From Anastrepha obliqua (Eukaryota > Arthropoda > Insecta > Diptera > Tephritidae): a DNA stretch of 64,000 bases. The notes beneath the pieces are model-generated. The model worked only from the letters and a program-made list of their open reading frames with translations, did not search any database and was not told the origin of the DNA. Position 1 is the first letter of the stretch. Every line of letters begins with the position of its first letter. Positions 1-10,885 of the stretch are shown piece after piece. Made by a program: the position numbers and the translations under genes. Location: NCBI RefSeq assembly GCF_027943255.1, contig NC_072896.1:45534501-45598500 (forward strand), in the 5' to 3' direction.

Positions 1-168
1 CAGTGGAAACAACGAAAGCAAGAAGCCGTAATTGTTGTAAAATTCGGACACGGCGTTTCGCTTTTGAGCTATTTCTTCGTTTATCGAAAGTTATATCGAT
101 CTTTACGTGAACGAATAACAGAATTTTATGCTGTATTTCTGCTTACTTTGGTGTTCAATAAGGGTTTC
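1..168. other. Flanking DNA, nothing recognised
   Basis: I see no open reading frame of note, terminal repeat or known repeat before the TTAA at 169. Confidence 0.5.
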
Positions 169-503
169 TTAAGGGGGGAAACCGGTTTAGGAGGCCAAAG
201 TTTTGGTGAAGGGAATTTTTTAACAAAGAAGGAATAATCAGAAATTGTTTAAGTTTAGAGGATATTTTATTTATATTTTTAGGTACACTTTTTAATATTC
301 GCGGGAGATAGTGGCGTTAGAGCGTGCTGTCCATGGACGATCGCCATCCGAGTGTCTTGCTGGTGGGAGTTCCTGAAGTTGCAATTTTTCTCTGAAATCA
401 ACAGCATTTTTTTATTAATAACATAGTATTTCCTAAGAATATGAACCTAATTGTGGTAAAAAAATTTGAAAATTCCATGCTTTTGAGGCGCTTGAACACA
501 AAG

Positions 504-1819
504 TACAGGGTGGCTGATGAAAGCCGCTACCAAAAAAAAATTGAATAACTTTTTTTCTTTTTAAGTTATCTGTTCCATTTTTGTTTTAATTTGCAGATTG
601 ATCTTTAAAATTTATTAAAATGGATAACTGGGGCACGCAAACAAGAATTTGGATAGTCCGCCGCTATCACGCACTGGAGTCCGTAGTTTTGGTACAGAGA
701 GAGTACAGGCGGATGTTTGGCGGCGATCCCCCGAGCAGATGGACCATAATGAGACTGATGAATAATTTTGCTGAGCAAGGAACAGTCCAAGAAGGCCTTA
801 TCATCGAAACGCACCAGTTCGGACGGAGGAAACGATCGCTGCTGTAGCTGCAGCTATACAAAGCAATCCAAGGGTTTCAACAAGAAGCTTATCTGCTCAA
901 CTTGGTGTCAGCCGACAGTCTTTGCAAACAATAATGCACAAAGATTTAGACTTATTTCCCTACAAAATTCAAATGGTTAACAAACTGAATGCAGCAGACT
1001 TGCCGATTCGCTTGGAATTTTGCCAGAAGATCCTGCAAATGGTGGAAGAAGACCAAAACATGTTAAACTGCCTTTTCATGTCTGATGAGGCCCATTTCGA
1101 TTTAAACGGCAATGTGAACAAACAAAATTGTCGAATATGGAGTACTTCTAACCCACAGATACTCCACGAGACGGAATTGCATCCTCTTCGCGTGACAGTG
1201 TGGTGTGCGGTTTCTTCACGCTGTATTGTCGGGCCTTATTTTTTTGAAGAAAATGGTCACACCGTTACGGTTACTGGAGACCGTTATTTGAAAATGCTGA
1301 AAGAATTTTTCTATCCAGAACTTCGCCGAAAGAGAATTCCTTTCAACTCTGTGTGGTTTCAACAAGATGGGGCAACGTCTCACATAGCCCAGACTGTTAT
1401 GACAGAGTTGCGACGAAAATTTCCCAATAAACTGATTTCAAGAAACTCCGAATTTCGTTGGCCCCCCAGGTCGCCTGACCTTACTGCACCTGACTTTTTC
1501 TTGTGGGGTTTATGTAAACAAGAAGTTTATAAAACAAAGCCAACAAATTTGGATGAACTAAAACAATCCATTCGGGCAACAATTGCGGATATTCCTGTCG
1601 CAACTCTCAAAGCAGCAATGAACAACTTTTTACTAAGATGCCGCACTTGTGTCAACGAGCATGGGGGACATTTAAATTCAATTATTTTTAAAACTAGTTA
1701 AGCTACATTTAATAAAATTTAATGACCTTAAACTTGAAAAAAAAAAAATGAATTCCATACACTCAAAAAAAAAGTTATTTGAGTTTCTTAATGTAGCAAA
1801 ATTCATCAGCCACCCTGTA
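504..1819 (+). mobile_element. Mariner-family element, DD41D type, frameshifted
   Basis: Terminal inverted repeats CAGGGTGGCTGATGA at 506-520 and 1803-1817 are flanked by TA at 504-505 and 1818-1819, the target duplication of IS630-Tc1-mariner elements. The length of about 1.3 kb is typical of mariner. It carries one transposase gene and sits inside the TTAA element, so it arrived later. The gene is broken by a frameshift, but both termini look complete, so the copy might still have been mobilised by transposase supplied elsewhere. Confidence 0.9.
620..1701 (+). pseudogene. Mariner transposase, DD41D, one frameshift
   Basis: The N-terminal helix-turn-helix region starts at the ATG at 620 (MDNWGTQTRIW...). 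The frame shifts by one base near 790-815, after which the protein continues to the stop at 1699-1701. Visible motifs are SDEAHF (first catalytic Asp), FQQDGATSH (second) and SPDLTAPDFFLWG (third). Exactly 41 residues separate the second and third Asp, the DD41D signature known from rosa-like mariners. All three acidic residues are present, so the frameshift is the only obvious lesion. No intron is apparent. Confidence 0.9.
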
Positions 1820-2202
1820 GTTTTTATACGATATTTTTTCATTTATTTTGCTTAAAAAACCATATTTTAAATAATAATATAATCCCAGAATTAGTGCTCA
1901 TAGAATCGGGAATAATGCGAATTTCGCTTTAAAATTTTTACCACATATTCTTGAGTAGTTATACTAACGATTTATGCAATAAAAAAAATCGACTTTTTGA
2001 TCGATTTAAACCGACTTTTTGATCGATTTAAACCGGTTTCCCCCCTTAAATAATTGTAGGGGCTATTCCCCATAAATTGTATGTAAAAATCTGCCATTTG
2101 TTTAAAAGTAATACATAAAGGCAATCAACTTTTCGACTTTCCTGTTATTTTAAAATAATACTTTTAGCTTCTGAAATATCAAATATGTCTGGTATAACAA
2201 TG

Positions 2203-2503
2203 GGCCGCCGGAGCCGAATGGGTTGGTGTGTGACTACCATTCGGAAATCAGAGAGAACGGAGGTGAAAGACCAAAATGAAGAAAAAGTTTTTTTTTTTCA
2301 AACAGTGGCCGCTCCTCGGCAAGTAATGGCAAACCTCCGAGTGTGTTTCTGCCATGAAAAAGCTCCTCATAAAAAATATGTGCCGTTCGGAGTCGGCTTG
2401 AAACTGTAGGTCTCCATTTGTGGAACAACATCAAGACGCACGCCACAAATAGGAGAAGGAGCTCGGCCAAACACCAAAAAAGGGTGTACGCGCCAATTAT
2501 ACA
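2203..2503 (+). mobile_element. tRNA-derived SINE, full-length copy
   Basis: The head resembles a tRNA with an A-box-like stretch (GAGCCGAATGGGTTGG), but its B box is degraded (GAGGTGAAAG). The body 'cctccgagtg...ctccatttgtgg' and the end 'gggtgtacgcgccaatta' match at least nine other pieces in this window. Imperfect 12-bp flanks at 2191-2202 and 2504-2515 (10 of 12 match) look like target duplications. Pol III transcription and LINE-driven retroposition are inferred from the tRNA-like head. Confidence 0.85.
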
Positions 2504-2877
2504 TGTATAACATTGATACAAACTTGTCGCAACTTGGTCCAGGTCCTCGGGACGCCGCAATACCATCAACATGAGAAATCAACGAGAGCTTACTGGTATA
2601 GCATACAAACTTATTTTAATAAAAAAGGCGCGATGCAGAATTCGAAAGCATTAAACGGCTCTCAGCGATTTTGAAGGTATTAGCTGATTTACTGACGTGA
2701 CAGTGGTCATGACCAGTGATGGTAAATGGTTTTTTGAAAAATCCCTACACAACCCAAAAAAATTCCCTACTTTTCCCTACGCTTACAACAAATTTTCCCT
2801 ACGAAATTCCCTACATTTTTTTCTCCTGTGTTTACACTATAATGAGGCAATTGCAAAGTCCAAGTTGAATTGTTTGC

Positions 2878-3219
2878 TTAAAATTTTTTAAAAACTCCGT
2901 ACAGAGCTTCTGCAGTGCATTCAGTTCTTATTGGAATTAGATCCAGCAGCTTAACCACAAGCCGCTCGCTTTCCTCGCCGAAAAGACACATAAGCTTATT
3001 GAGTCCGATGTCTGTGGTCTCATCGATCATTATGGAAAATTTGTTTACTTTTAATTTTTTAACTAAATTGTCTTTTTCTTCTTTTGCCAATTCATTTTTT
3101 ATTATGTTGGTGCACTTCTTTCTTCCGAGCTCAGAGTTTTTTATTATTTCAGAATCCGGCACGATTTCTTTTAAGAGTGGGATTAAATGGTCCCCCACTT
3201 GCAGCTCAGCGAAGAACAT
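2878..3219 (-). pseudogene. hAT transposase fragment
   Basis: This 113-residue reading frame contains KFSIMIDETTDIGLNKLMC, the conserved segment around the first catalytic Asp in ZBED/ZNF862-like hAT transposases, followed by VVKLLDLIPI. The zinc finger, the remaining catalytic residues and the C-terminal dimerisation region are absent. It ends at a stop close to the left terminal repeat. It can only be a remnant, produced by the deletion that made the 1.2-kb derivative. Confidence 0.75.
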
Positions 3220-3349
3220 GCTAAGTCTTATTTCGAAATTTCTGGAACCATTTGGTTTACTCGCCTTTTCTAAAAAAAGCTGTTTTTTTTAGATGTATTT
3301 TTAATTGCCTTCATATTTATTGGTGCATTTTTGTTTCGGCGGGCTTCTG

Positions 3350-3499
3350 TTAATCAGACTTGCTCGTTAGCCACAGCTTCAAACTAGCCACTGAAATTTC
3401 GTCGTCAAGCCACTTGTTATTGAACTTGTTATTGCAAGTATCGGAGCATTGTTTTTCCTGGTGTTCCTCCGGAGAGTCAGTCGAAGAGGAGGAGCTCAT
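3350..3499 (-). pseudogene. N-terminal piece of the same hAT gene
   Basis: A 49-codon frame starts with MSSSSSTDSPEEHQEKQCSD and ends with LKLWLTSKSD before TAA at 3350. It lies just inside the right end of the hAT element and reads toward the 113-residue fragment. Its acidic/serine-rich start and short length fit a leader or first exon of the transposase. This is inference from position and strand. No homology was tested. Confidence 0.45.
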
Positions 3500-4042
3500 T
3501 TCTGTAAAATATTATATATGCATTTTAAATATAAAAAAAGCCAAAACTAAAATAATTGTAAACTTACTTCAAAAGTGAAAAGCACCAGAAAACGTAGGAC
3601 AACTAACAATTTCCGCGCAAAGAAAAAATCGTGCTAGCGTTAACGAAGAAAAACACAGCAATGTTGCCATATTAACGCTTTTTAAAGTATGCTGCCATAA
3701 GGAAAAGAAGTCTTGCATGAAATCTTACTGCGGATTTTTATTTTAAATCAACTTTTTTAATTTTACCCCGCTATTTAAAAATTGTTTCTGTCCTTTTTGA
3801 AAATTCCCTACATTTACAGAATTTAAAAAAATCTGTCCTTCTTTTCCCTACACCCACATTTTTCGACAAAAATCCCTACATGTAGGGAATTTTCCCTACA
3901 TTTACCATCACTGGTCATGACAGCGGAAAAAATTAAGACTGCGTTGGTGATATACGAAAGAAATCTATGCAGCTTACACTCATATTAATTCGTTGCCGTC
4001 ATAACAACGACTGATTGAACGAGTGTGGGAATACGAGGAGGA

Positions 4043-4981
4043 TTCAATAAGTACCCGTGTTAGAAATGAAGACAGCAATTAAAAAAAAAACTATTTTTTT
4101 TGTTTCAACATAGTCCCCTCTTAGAAAGCTACACTTCTCCCAGCGCTCCGGCCATTTTTTTAACCCCTCCAAAAAATGGGATTTGTCGAACTCTCCAGAA
4201 TACGCCTGTGTTTCGACGATGACTTCCTCGTTTGAACTAATTTTTTCCCCCGCGAGCCATTTCTTAATGTTATGGAACAAGAAAAAGCCGCAGGGAGCCA
4301 GATCGGGTGAATACGGGGGGTGCGGCAGCAATTCATAACGCAATTCATGCAGTTTGGCGGCGACAACTCCGAATGGATGTGCTTGTGCGTTATCGTGGCG
4401 AAACAACACCTTATTTTTCGCCAAACGCGGCCGTGTCTCCTTAAACTTTTTGTGAAAGCGGTCTAATAGCGCACTGTAGTATTGTCCACTAATCGTTCTT
4501 CCTGTTTATTAAAAATATCCTCAGGGATTTTCCAAAAAATCGCTTTCCAAAAAATCGCCGTCATGATCTTTCCGGCCGATGGGACTGTCTTCGCCTTCCT
4601 TGGAGTAGATTCACTGGGAGGAATCCTTTCTTTTGATTTTTGCTAAGTTTCTGGTGTGTAATGATGAATCCAGGTTACATCAATGGTGATAACTCGACGG
4701 AAAAATTCGTTTGGATCTCGCTTAAATTGCTCCAAACACAGCTCCGCATCCGCTTGTTGTTGTTTGTGAGCAGTTGTGGCACCCATTAGGCCGACAATTT
4801 TTCCATCGCCAACTTATCATGTAAAATATTAATTGCCGTCCCGGTTGATACACCTATGGCTTGTGTTATTTCACGCAATTTCGTTCGTCAATCAGTGAGA
4901 ATGTTGTCATGGACTTTTTGGACAACATGGACAACTTCCTTCAGGAACGCCCTCTGCCATCAAACATGGGTACTTATTGAA
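4043..4981 (-). mobile_element. Deleted mariner element
   Basis: The ends TTCAATAAGTACCCGTGT (4043-4060) and its complement with one mismatch (4964-4981) form terminal inverted repeats. The 939-bp length is short for a mariner, so internal sequence has been lost. A clear TA duplication is not visible, probably because the flanks have mutated. Confidence 0.75.
4044..4830 (-). pseudogene. Mariner transposase, DD34D spacing, third Asp lost
   Basis: The largest piece (4044-4424) reads FRHDNAQAH, then YSPDLAPCGFFLF. Spacing from the second catalytic Asp to the third position is 34 residues as in mariner, but the third position is Gly. Further minus-strand homology to about 4830 includes a degenerate stretch like 'LCLEQFKRDPNEFFRRVITID' that precedes the first catalytic Asp. 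Frameshifts and stops divide the pieces. The C-terminal half resembles the relic at 23095-23620, so the two are probably one family. Confidence 0.8.
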
Positions 4982-5496
4982 CCGTGCAGAATTCTGCTGA
5001 AGCGGGCAGAATTCTGCTGCCGAATCCCCGATGACGTGGCAGCCGAAGTCACTCTCAGAATTTTACTTCAGATAGCCTCTCGGATGTTATCATCTTTGAC
5101 CATAGTTACCCGCACAATTTTGTTGTTTATCATAGCTGTTGCCCAAACCTGGGAATCTATCATCTATGCGATAAAATATATTGAATTCAGCGCCCGAAAA
5201 TACGAAAAGAAGAATTTCAGCCAGTCAACTTCTTTAGACCAGCGTTGGCCAAAACATCGTTTGCACAATGGACTAGTTTAAGTCGAGTCGGAAGTGAATA
5301 CCTTTGAATTTAAGTTCGGAATGACCCCCTATTCATTTCCTCTACTAAGAGTTCTTCAACTCTTCCCTAACCCTCTCGTGAGAGTATTTGTGCAGGCAAA
5401 TACTTGGATAGAACAGCCAGTGTTAAACGTTTAACGATGGTAGCCTAGCTAACATAAGGTTTCCTAGAGTTTAAATTGGTTAGTATTGTCAATTCT
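4982..5496. other. No gene recognised
   Basis: A plus-strand open frame crosses 4856-5281, but half of it is antisense to the mariner and the rest shows no motif I know. A short direct repeat of 'gcagaattctgctg' occurs at about 4986-5019. Confidence 0.4.
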
Positions 5497-5823
5497 TCAG
5501 GTACTTTGAACTTGTTCGTATGTTGTACCGTGTTTTCTCTTGGCATAGCTTCCTTCAGCTGGACTAATTACAGCAGCGCTGCATTTCTTCACCTCTAGAG
5601 TACCCAAGGGACGGGTTTTCTGCTTTGCGTCCTCTTTGAAATAGCGCAGATACCATTTGGTGCCTGCATCATTTAGACCAGTCATTTTTCTGGCTTCCCC
5701 GAAGTTGACAGTTGGCACGTAGTACTTAGATTTATTTAGCTTTGGGATAGTCTCCTTAGAACCCAGTTGCCTTGCACTTTCATTCCTTGTTAGTTGCCTG
5801 GTGATCCTGGAGGTGAAGTTCAA
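5497..5823 (-). CDS. Unrecognised 108-codon open frame
   Basis: The frame encodes a basic protein with the segment KYYVPTVNFGEARKMTGLND and a Lys-rich C-terminal half (LEVKKCSAAV). I do not recognise a domain, signal peptide or membrane segment. It may be chance, an exon of an unknown gene or a piece of a retroelement. Low-complexity AT-rich DNA on both sides gives no supporting context. Confidence 0.15.
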   Translation of the reverse strand: MNFTSRITRQLTRNESARQLGSKETIPKLNKSKYYVPTVNFGEARKMTGLNDAGTKWYLRYFKEDAKQKTRPLGTLEVKKCSAAVISPAEGSYAKRKHGTTYEQVQST

Positions 5824-6179
5824 CTAGATTGGCCAATGCAGATAAAGTGAAGGCAATTAAATTCATCTTTTTTATCCATCTATGCACATATCAATAAATT
5901 ATTTAATATTTAACTGATATTCTTATCTACTAAGTGGTAAAGTTATATGCGTCTGTATTTCTCTATTTTGATTATAATTGAGGAAATTAATACCTCGATT
6001 TACGAAGTCAATGAAATTAGTATATTTAGTTGCGTATAAGTGGAGAATTTCATATGGATAAATGTAGATTTGGAGTTGCATTAAGAGTTAAATGCGCTAA
6101 ACACAAATTTAGCGTTCAGCGGCCTATTAAGGCGGAATTTGATACGTGCGAATCAGAATCCGAATATTTGAAATGTATA
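5824..6179. other. AT-rich, nothing recognised
   Basis: No coding or terminal-repeat signal seen before the terminal repeat at 6180. Confidence 0.4.
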
Positions 6180-7311
6180 GGGTCCGGCACTCGAAGTGTA
6201 ACCAATTAAAAAGGCCATACATTTAGTTTAGAATAATACTTTTATTCAATTCAAAGTAAAATATGTGTGAAAATTATATAAAATTAAGAATCAATTTACT
6301 TTTGCTCGATATGATCACCTTTTGCCTTGACTATGGCCTTGAGATGGTCCAGACACGAATCTCAAGCTGCCCGAATGTGACTTGCAGGTATTTTGGCCCA
6401 CTCGCGGATATTGGTTTTCTCAGCGCCTTCAGACTGGTGAATCTTTTAGTTCGGATTTTGCTCTCCAAAATGGCCCAAAGATAATAATCCATCGAATTCG
6501 CGTGTGGAGAATTTTAGAGTTGTGGGGACGTTATGAAGTTCGGAACGTTGTTTTTTAGCCATTCTTGGTTCCCTCGAGCTTTGTGAGACGATGCCGAGTC
6601 CCGTTGAAACGACCATTGTCTGCCACCGAAATGTTTGTCTGTCCACTGCTCCAAAGCAACCTCCAGAATACTTTCCCGATAATATTAAACATTTACCTTG
6701 GCACCAGACTCGATGAAAATGATTGGAGCGCGCTCATCTGCGGTTACAGCGGCCCAAACCCCTACCTGTGGCGAGTGCTGATGGTCAATCGATGACTCAA
6801 ATTCTCGTATGAGCGGTCGGCCAAATAAACCCTATCGTTTTGGGAGTTTACGAATTGCTCAATTTGAAAAATTTTCTCGTTAGAAAGCGGAAATTTACTG
6901 CTTTCGGCCAAGCGAAGCAACTCATTCGCTCTCTCAAGTCTGACTTGTTGCTGCGTTGGGGGGAGACCATGCGCTTTTTGGATCTTGTAAAGCTTGACTT
7001 TGAGATCATTTACGGTCTGATTTTTTCAGTTCTTTCGCCATTTGATTGGCACTTCGTTGGGGATTTCACTCAAGTCGTTTCTTCACTTTTTTAACCATTT
7101 AACGTGACGTTGGAGTCTTTTGATGACCACCTCCATGACGTTTCGCGATGCTACCAGTATCAGTGTAACGAGTAATGGTGCGATAAACAAGAACTTTATT
7201 TACCTTAAGGTGCTCGAACTAACGAATAAACGCTGGTTGTGATTTTCTAGCCACAAATAATGCAATCGAAATATTACATTTGAAATCCATTACTGACTTT
7301 CTTTTTCCACG
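6180..7311 (-). pseudogene. maT-like (DD37D) transposon, copy A
   Basis: The terminal repeat GGGTCCGGCACTCGAAGTGT starts at 6180 after TATA. Minus-strand pieces read IEQFVNSQN, the relic 'QRDSASSHKARGNQEWLKNN' and MDYYLWAILESK. These are the conserved segments of an IS630-Tc1-mariner transposase of the maT type. Several frameshifts and stops break it. The N-terminal end near 7300 runs into (TA)n and a SINE fragment, and the second terminal repeat is absent. Four more copies are in this window (21045, 25656, 39881 and 46766). Confidence 0.8.
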
Positions 7312-7380
7312 TTTATATATATATATATAATTGGGGCGTACACCCTTTTTAGGTGTTTGGCCGAGCTCCTATTTGTGGCG
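7312..7380 (-). mobile_element. SINE fragment, 3' end only
   Basis: About 60 bp match the SINE 3' end in reverse ('gcgtacaccctttttaggtg', 'ggccgagctcctatttgtgg') next to a (TA)n tract that corresponds to the SINE tail. Confidence 0.75.
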
Positions 7381-8240
7381 TAGTGAGATGTTCGCACTAT
7401 CAAACGAGACGCAATATGGCTGGCACTGAGTAGAAAGGGAGTTCTCGCCAAGATAATCCGCCTCATCAAAGCCCTCTACGAGAACTCCCAACTGGCAGTG
7501 CTTCACAAAGGCGATATCAGCGATCCATTCACTACCAATGCAGGCGTAAGGCAAGGTTGTCTGTCCTGCCGCCCCTTCTCTTCGCCATCGTCTTTGATGA
7601 CGTCATGAGCCAACTGAGCCTGCACAAAAAAGGCATCGTATGGAGTTTCACCAGACATCTTAAGGACCATACATTTTTGATGAATTCTCTGACATGCAAG
7701 CGAAGGCGGACTAGTCCCGCTGGCACGTATTGTCGGTCTTAAGACCAACATTGCCAAGACCAAGTGGAGCAGGTGAAGACGTCAACTGCAGGCTAAACAA
7801 AGCAAGGGCGGTATTCGGGCGAATGCATATAGTATGGGGGAGGCGCACTAAACCACGAATATTCGGCTCATGCGTGAAGTCCGTAATGTTGTACGGAAAC
7901 GAAACATCTGCAGAATATTCTGGTCAAACACCTTCATAACGACGCACTGTGGAGATTAACGAATGAGGAACCCATTCTTAGGCAAATCAAACGCAGAAAG
8001 TGGCGATGGATAGGTCACACATTGAGAAAACCACCAGATAGCATCACGAGAATGACACTGGACTGGAACCCGCAAGGGAGCAGAGGCCACGGTCGACCCA
8101 AAAACATTTGGAGAAAGCCGATGTTGCGCGAACTAGCAGATGCCGACATCTCATTGGACGGTGCAAAAACACCAGCACAGAACCGTGTAAGATGGAAGAG
8201 TCTTATCGAGGCCCTATGCTCCCGAGAGGAATGAACAAGG
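7381..8240 (+). pseudogene. Non-LTR reverse transcriptase remnant
   Basis: Pieces in several frames read IRLIKALYENSQLAVLHKGD and NAGVRQGCLS (motif before the catalytic YADD), then VMLYGNETS, KRRKWRWIGHTLRKP and TLDWNPQGSRGHGRPKNIW, the usual C-terminal region of endonuclease-reverse transcriptases. The segment carrying the YADD box is missing between about 7700 and 7740. The N-terminal endonuclease is absent, so the copy is 5'-truncated. It likely belongs with the fragment at 16745-17400. I cannot assign the clade firmly. Confidence 0.8.
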
Positions 8241-8644
8241 GTCTAACGCTGAGGCAAACGCTGGCAATTGACATGTCGTACTAGAACCTTGCTGTGTGAA
8301 AAATACCAGTTGCTGGCATTAAAGAAATATAAAAGGCGAGCTACTTCCCTGCAAAATAAACTAGTAATAAGTGGCAAAGAGCCAGTGGGTACGACTGCAG
8401 GGTTTCGTGTGGCATATATGTATGTACCATGTCTGTGTGTAGAGTTTTATGTTTAGAAACAGGATTTTGTATGATTTTGCCAAATTCCGATACAAAACTG
8501 AAGAACACTCATTTGGTCTGTTCATTATACTTGCATTGCAATGAAATTAGAATTGTGTCTCTTTCTCGTAGCTCAAGGAGCTGCACGTAGACTTTTTAAT
8601 GTCACCGTGCATATGCATGGGTAAATCCTGCGGCATGACTGTTG

Positions 8645-8662
8645 TACATACATACATACATA
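8645..8662. repeat. (CATA)n microsatellite
   Basis: Tandem CATA units, about 4.5 copies. Confidence 0.9.
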
Positions 8663-8820
8663 GCACCAATTATACCAACAATATTTCTAAATAAAGGAAA
8701 ATTCGAAATGCTATGCTTGGAACCGACTTTAGTCAAGTTTCTTTTGCCGAATTCTTCCATTTGTTGAGTGAAGAAAGCTCAGTGCAGTAAAATGCTGCGT
8801 GGTGGTATAGGTAAGACCAT

Positions 8821-8840
8821 ATACATACATACATACATAC
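8821..8840. repeat. (CATA)n microsatellite
   Basis: Five tandem units of ATAC/CATA, same motif as at 8645. Confidence 0.9.
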
Positions 8841-9596
8841 TGCAAGCGATGATGTCGGTGATGTTGACGTTGCGACTCTTGGCTGAAAACTTTAACTATT
8901 CTGCAGCGCTTTGCAATTTCCTAGCGCCATCCCACTCCATTTCTATAGCCATTCCTGGCGTTTTCAGCAGAGCAGACGCTGCAGCGCTTGCAAGACCATT
9001 TGACCAACTTTCTTAATAAGTTTTTAAACTAAATCGGAAATTGCAATTAAAAATTGACGGTGACCAAGCATTCGATGCTGCTTCAATGCTTTGCTTTATT
9101 TGGACGGTATGGTTTTCGATTCTTTACGATTTGTTTCATTTGTTTTGCCAGTTCACTTTGATTCTCTTGAGAGTTTAAATACTATTAATTTATATGCATT
9201 CGATAGAGTGAAATCAGGAGAAAATTAATGGCTCACGTCAAATAGTTGAAGGTTAACGAATAGACATTGCAGCTGGTTTTTAAAGCGCATTTGATTTGAG
9301 TTTTCAATGCTAAAGGAATTGAAAATCAATGATATAAAAAATTAGCCAACTTAATTTATTGACTTCCGTTGTTGTTGCCATCCATTCAAGGTTTAATAAA
9401 ATTGCAATATTTTCTTCAAATCAAATTGGCTGGCAGTAATTCTTTTTTTCCTTGTAAAAGTAAATACAAATTTCCTCACGAGTGATCTTTTATCAAATAA
9501 AAAAAAAAAAAATATTAAGAAATATTTATCTAAACTGAGAAGAAGAAAAAAAATCGTAGTAAATGAGACTTCCTACAGACTCTCTGCTTTTTTTTT

Positions 9597-9868
9597 AATT
9601 GGCGCTTACACCCTTTTCCCGTGCTTGGCCAAGTACCGCCTCCAATTTTTGGTGTGCGTCTTGATATTTTTCCACAACTGTAGATCAGTTTGAAGCCAAC
9701 ACCGAACGGCAGATATTTTTTATGAGGACTTTTTAATGGCATTGCCTGTCAAGGGGCGAGAGCTATTAGAAAAAACTTTTTCTTCATTTCGGTGTTTCAC
9801 GGAGATTCGAATCTACATACTCTGAATGGTAGTCAAGCATCAACCCACTCGGCTACGGTGGCGGCGGC
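9597..9868 (-). mobile_element. SINE, near full length
   Basis: Reverse-strand copy running from the tRNA-like head (complement of 'cactcggctacggtggcggc' near 9848-9867) to the 3' end 'attggcgcttacacccttt' near 9598. The B-box region (complement of 'gagattcgaatctac') is recognisable. Confidence 0.85.
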
Positions 9869-9929
9869 ACTCGGATTTAGCTACAGTGTTTCCCAAACAT
9901 AAGTATCCCCGATAGAAGTGTTCTCGATG

Positions 9930-10788
9930 TTTATAAGCGGACCTACAGAGATTACCTATGGAAAGGATTTTCGAAGAAGAGGTGTTATTCCCGTAAAAGA
10001 TCAATGGTTTCGTTGCTTGTGTGCCACGTAGCGCTGTCTTGTTGAAATACGTCTTGTTCAGATCAATCCAATTCCAGCCATAAAAAATCGTTAATCATCT
10101 CTCGATAGCGCAATCCATTCACCGTAACTGTTGCTCCAGCTTCATTTTCGAAAAAGTAAGGTCCAATGACTCCGCCGGATCATAAACCGCACCAAACAGT
10201 CACACGTTGAGGATAGAGAGGATTTTCAACATTAACTCCTGGATTTTCTGAGCCCCAGATCCGACGATTTTGCTTGTTGACGAAGCCAACGAGGTGGAAA
10301 TGAGCCTCATCACTCAAGATGATTTTTCGATGAAATTCCGGATCATTTTCATGCATTTCAACGACCCAATCAGCATAGACACGACGTTGTTGAAGATCGG
10401 CCGACTTGAGTTCTTGTGTTAACTGGATTTTATAAGCCTTAAGATCCAAATCTTTACGCAAAATACGGTGTAATGACGTTTGTGGAATGCCTAATTCCAA
10501 AGAACGACGAGGAATGGACAAACCTGGGATTTCTTCAACACTTTCGGCTGTTCTTGAGCGACGTGCACGGGTTTTATCCTTCACATCACTAACTTGTCCC
10601 AACAGCTCGAATTTTTTCACCAATTTCTGTATTGGGGTCCGACAAGGTGCTTCACGATGACCCAAAAATGTTCGAGTTTTACGAACCATCTCTGCCAAAT
10701 TTTCACCATTTTTATAGTGAATTATAAGAAATAATTTATAAAGTCCTTGAAAAAAATTGAAAAGAAAAAAATTGTGTTTAATGAACAC
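9930..10788 (-). pseudogene. DD41D mariner transposase, broken at the second Asp
   Basis: The frame 10180-10788 encodes the N-terminal part: MVRKTRTFLGHR, the second helix-turn-helix (IPRRSLELGIPQTSLHRIL), IILSDEAHFHL (first Asp) and RVTVWCG. It meets TGA, then resumes in frame as GGVIGPYFFENEAG...YREMINDFLW. The second catalytic motif is frameshifted ('FNKTALRGTQ' stands where FQQDGATCH is expected) and the C-terminal third is missing. Sequence near 9945-9990 resembles the end of the relative at 45841, so the left border may be a terminal repeat after deletion. Confidence 0.85.
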
Positions 10789-10885
10789 AAATTGAACCCA
10801 ATTCTAATTCAACAAAAAACAACAAACACTCAAAACAATGGAATAAATATTATATGAGCATAAAACGGAGAACAACTTAGTCAGT

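Larger units (their letters stand above)
169..2049. repeat. TTAA-bounded inverted-repeat element, split by a mariner
   Basis: A perfect 21-bp inverted repeat beginning TTAAGGGGGGAAACCGG lies at 169-189 and 2029-2049. The outer TTAA at each end could be a target duplication of the kind made by piggyBac-type elements. Without the mariner at 504-1819 the element would be about 565 bp. It has no coding capacity that I can see, so it looks like a miniature (non-autonomous) element. Two other elements here (17623 and 21694) also begin TTAAGGGG. Assignment to the piggyBac superfamily is inference from the TTAA only. Confidence 0.75.
2714..3913 (-). mobile_element. Internally deleted hAT element with perfect 8-bp duplications
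   Basis: The terminal inverted repeat CAGTGATGGTAAATG lies at 2714-2728 and its complement at 3899-3913. The flanks at 2706-2713 and 3914-3921 are both GTCATGAC, a perfect 8-bp duplication as hAT elements make. Subterminal DNA is filled with repeats of TCCCTAC or its complement, possible transposase-binding sites. The element is 1.2 kb while autonomous hAT elements are commonly 2.5-4 kb. Two minus-strand coding pieces remain, with the middle of the transposase missing. Confidence 0.92.
8241..9596. other. No gene recognised
   Basis: The stretch holds two (CATA)n microsatellites and AT-rich DNA but no motif, terminal repeat or convincing coding frame. An 82-codon plus frame at 8768-9016 lacks features. 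Confidence 0.4.

Noticed and set aside
4856..5281. 141-codon plus frame
   Set aside because: First third is antisense to the mariner and the rest has no motif or start context.
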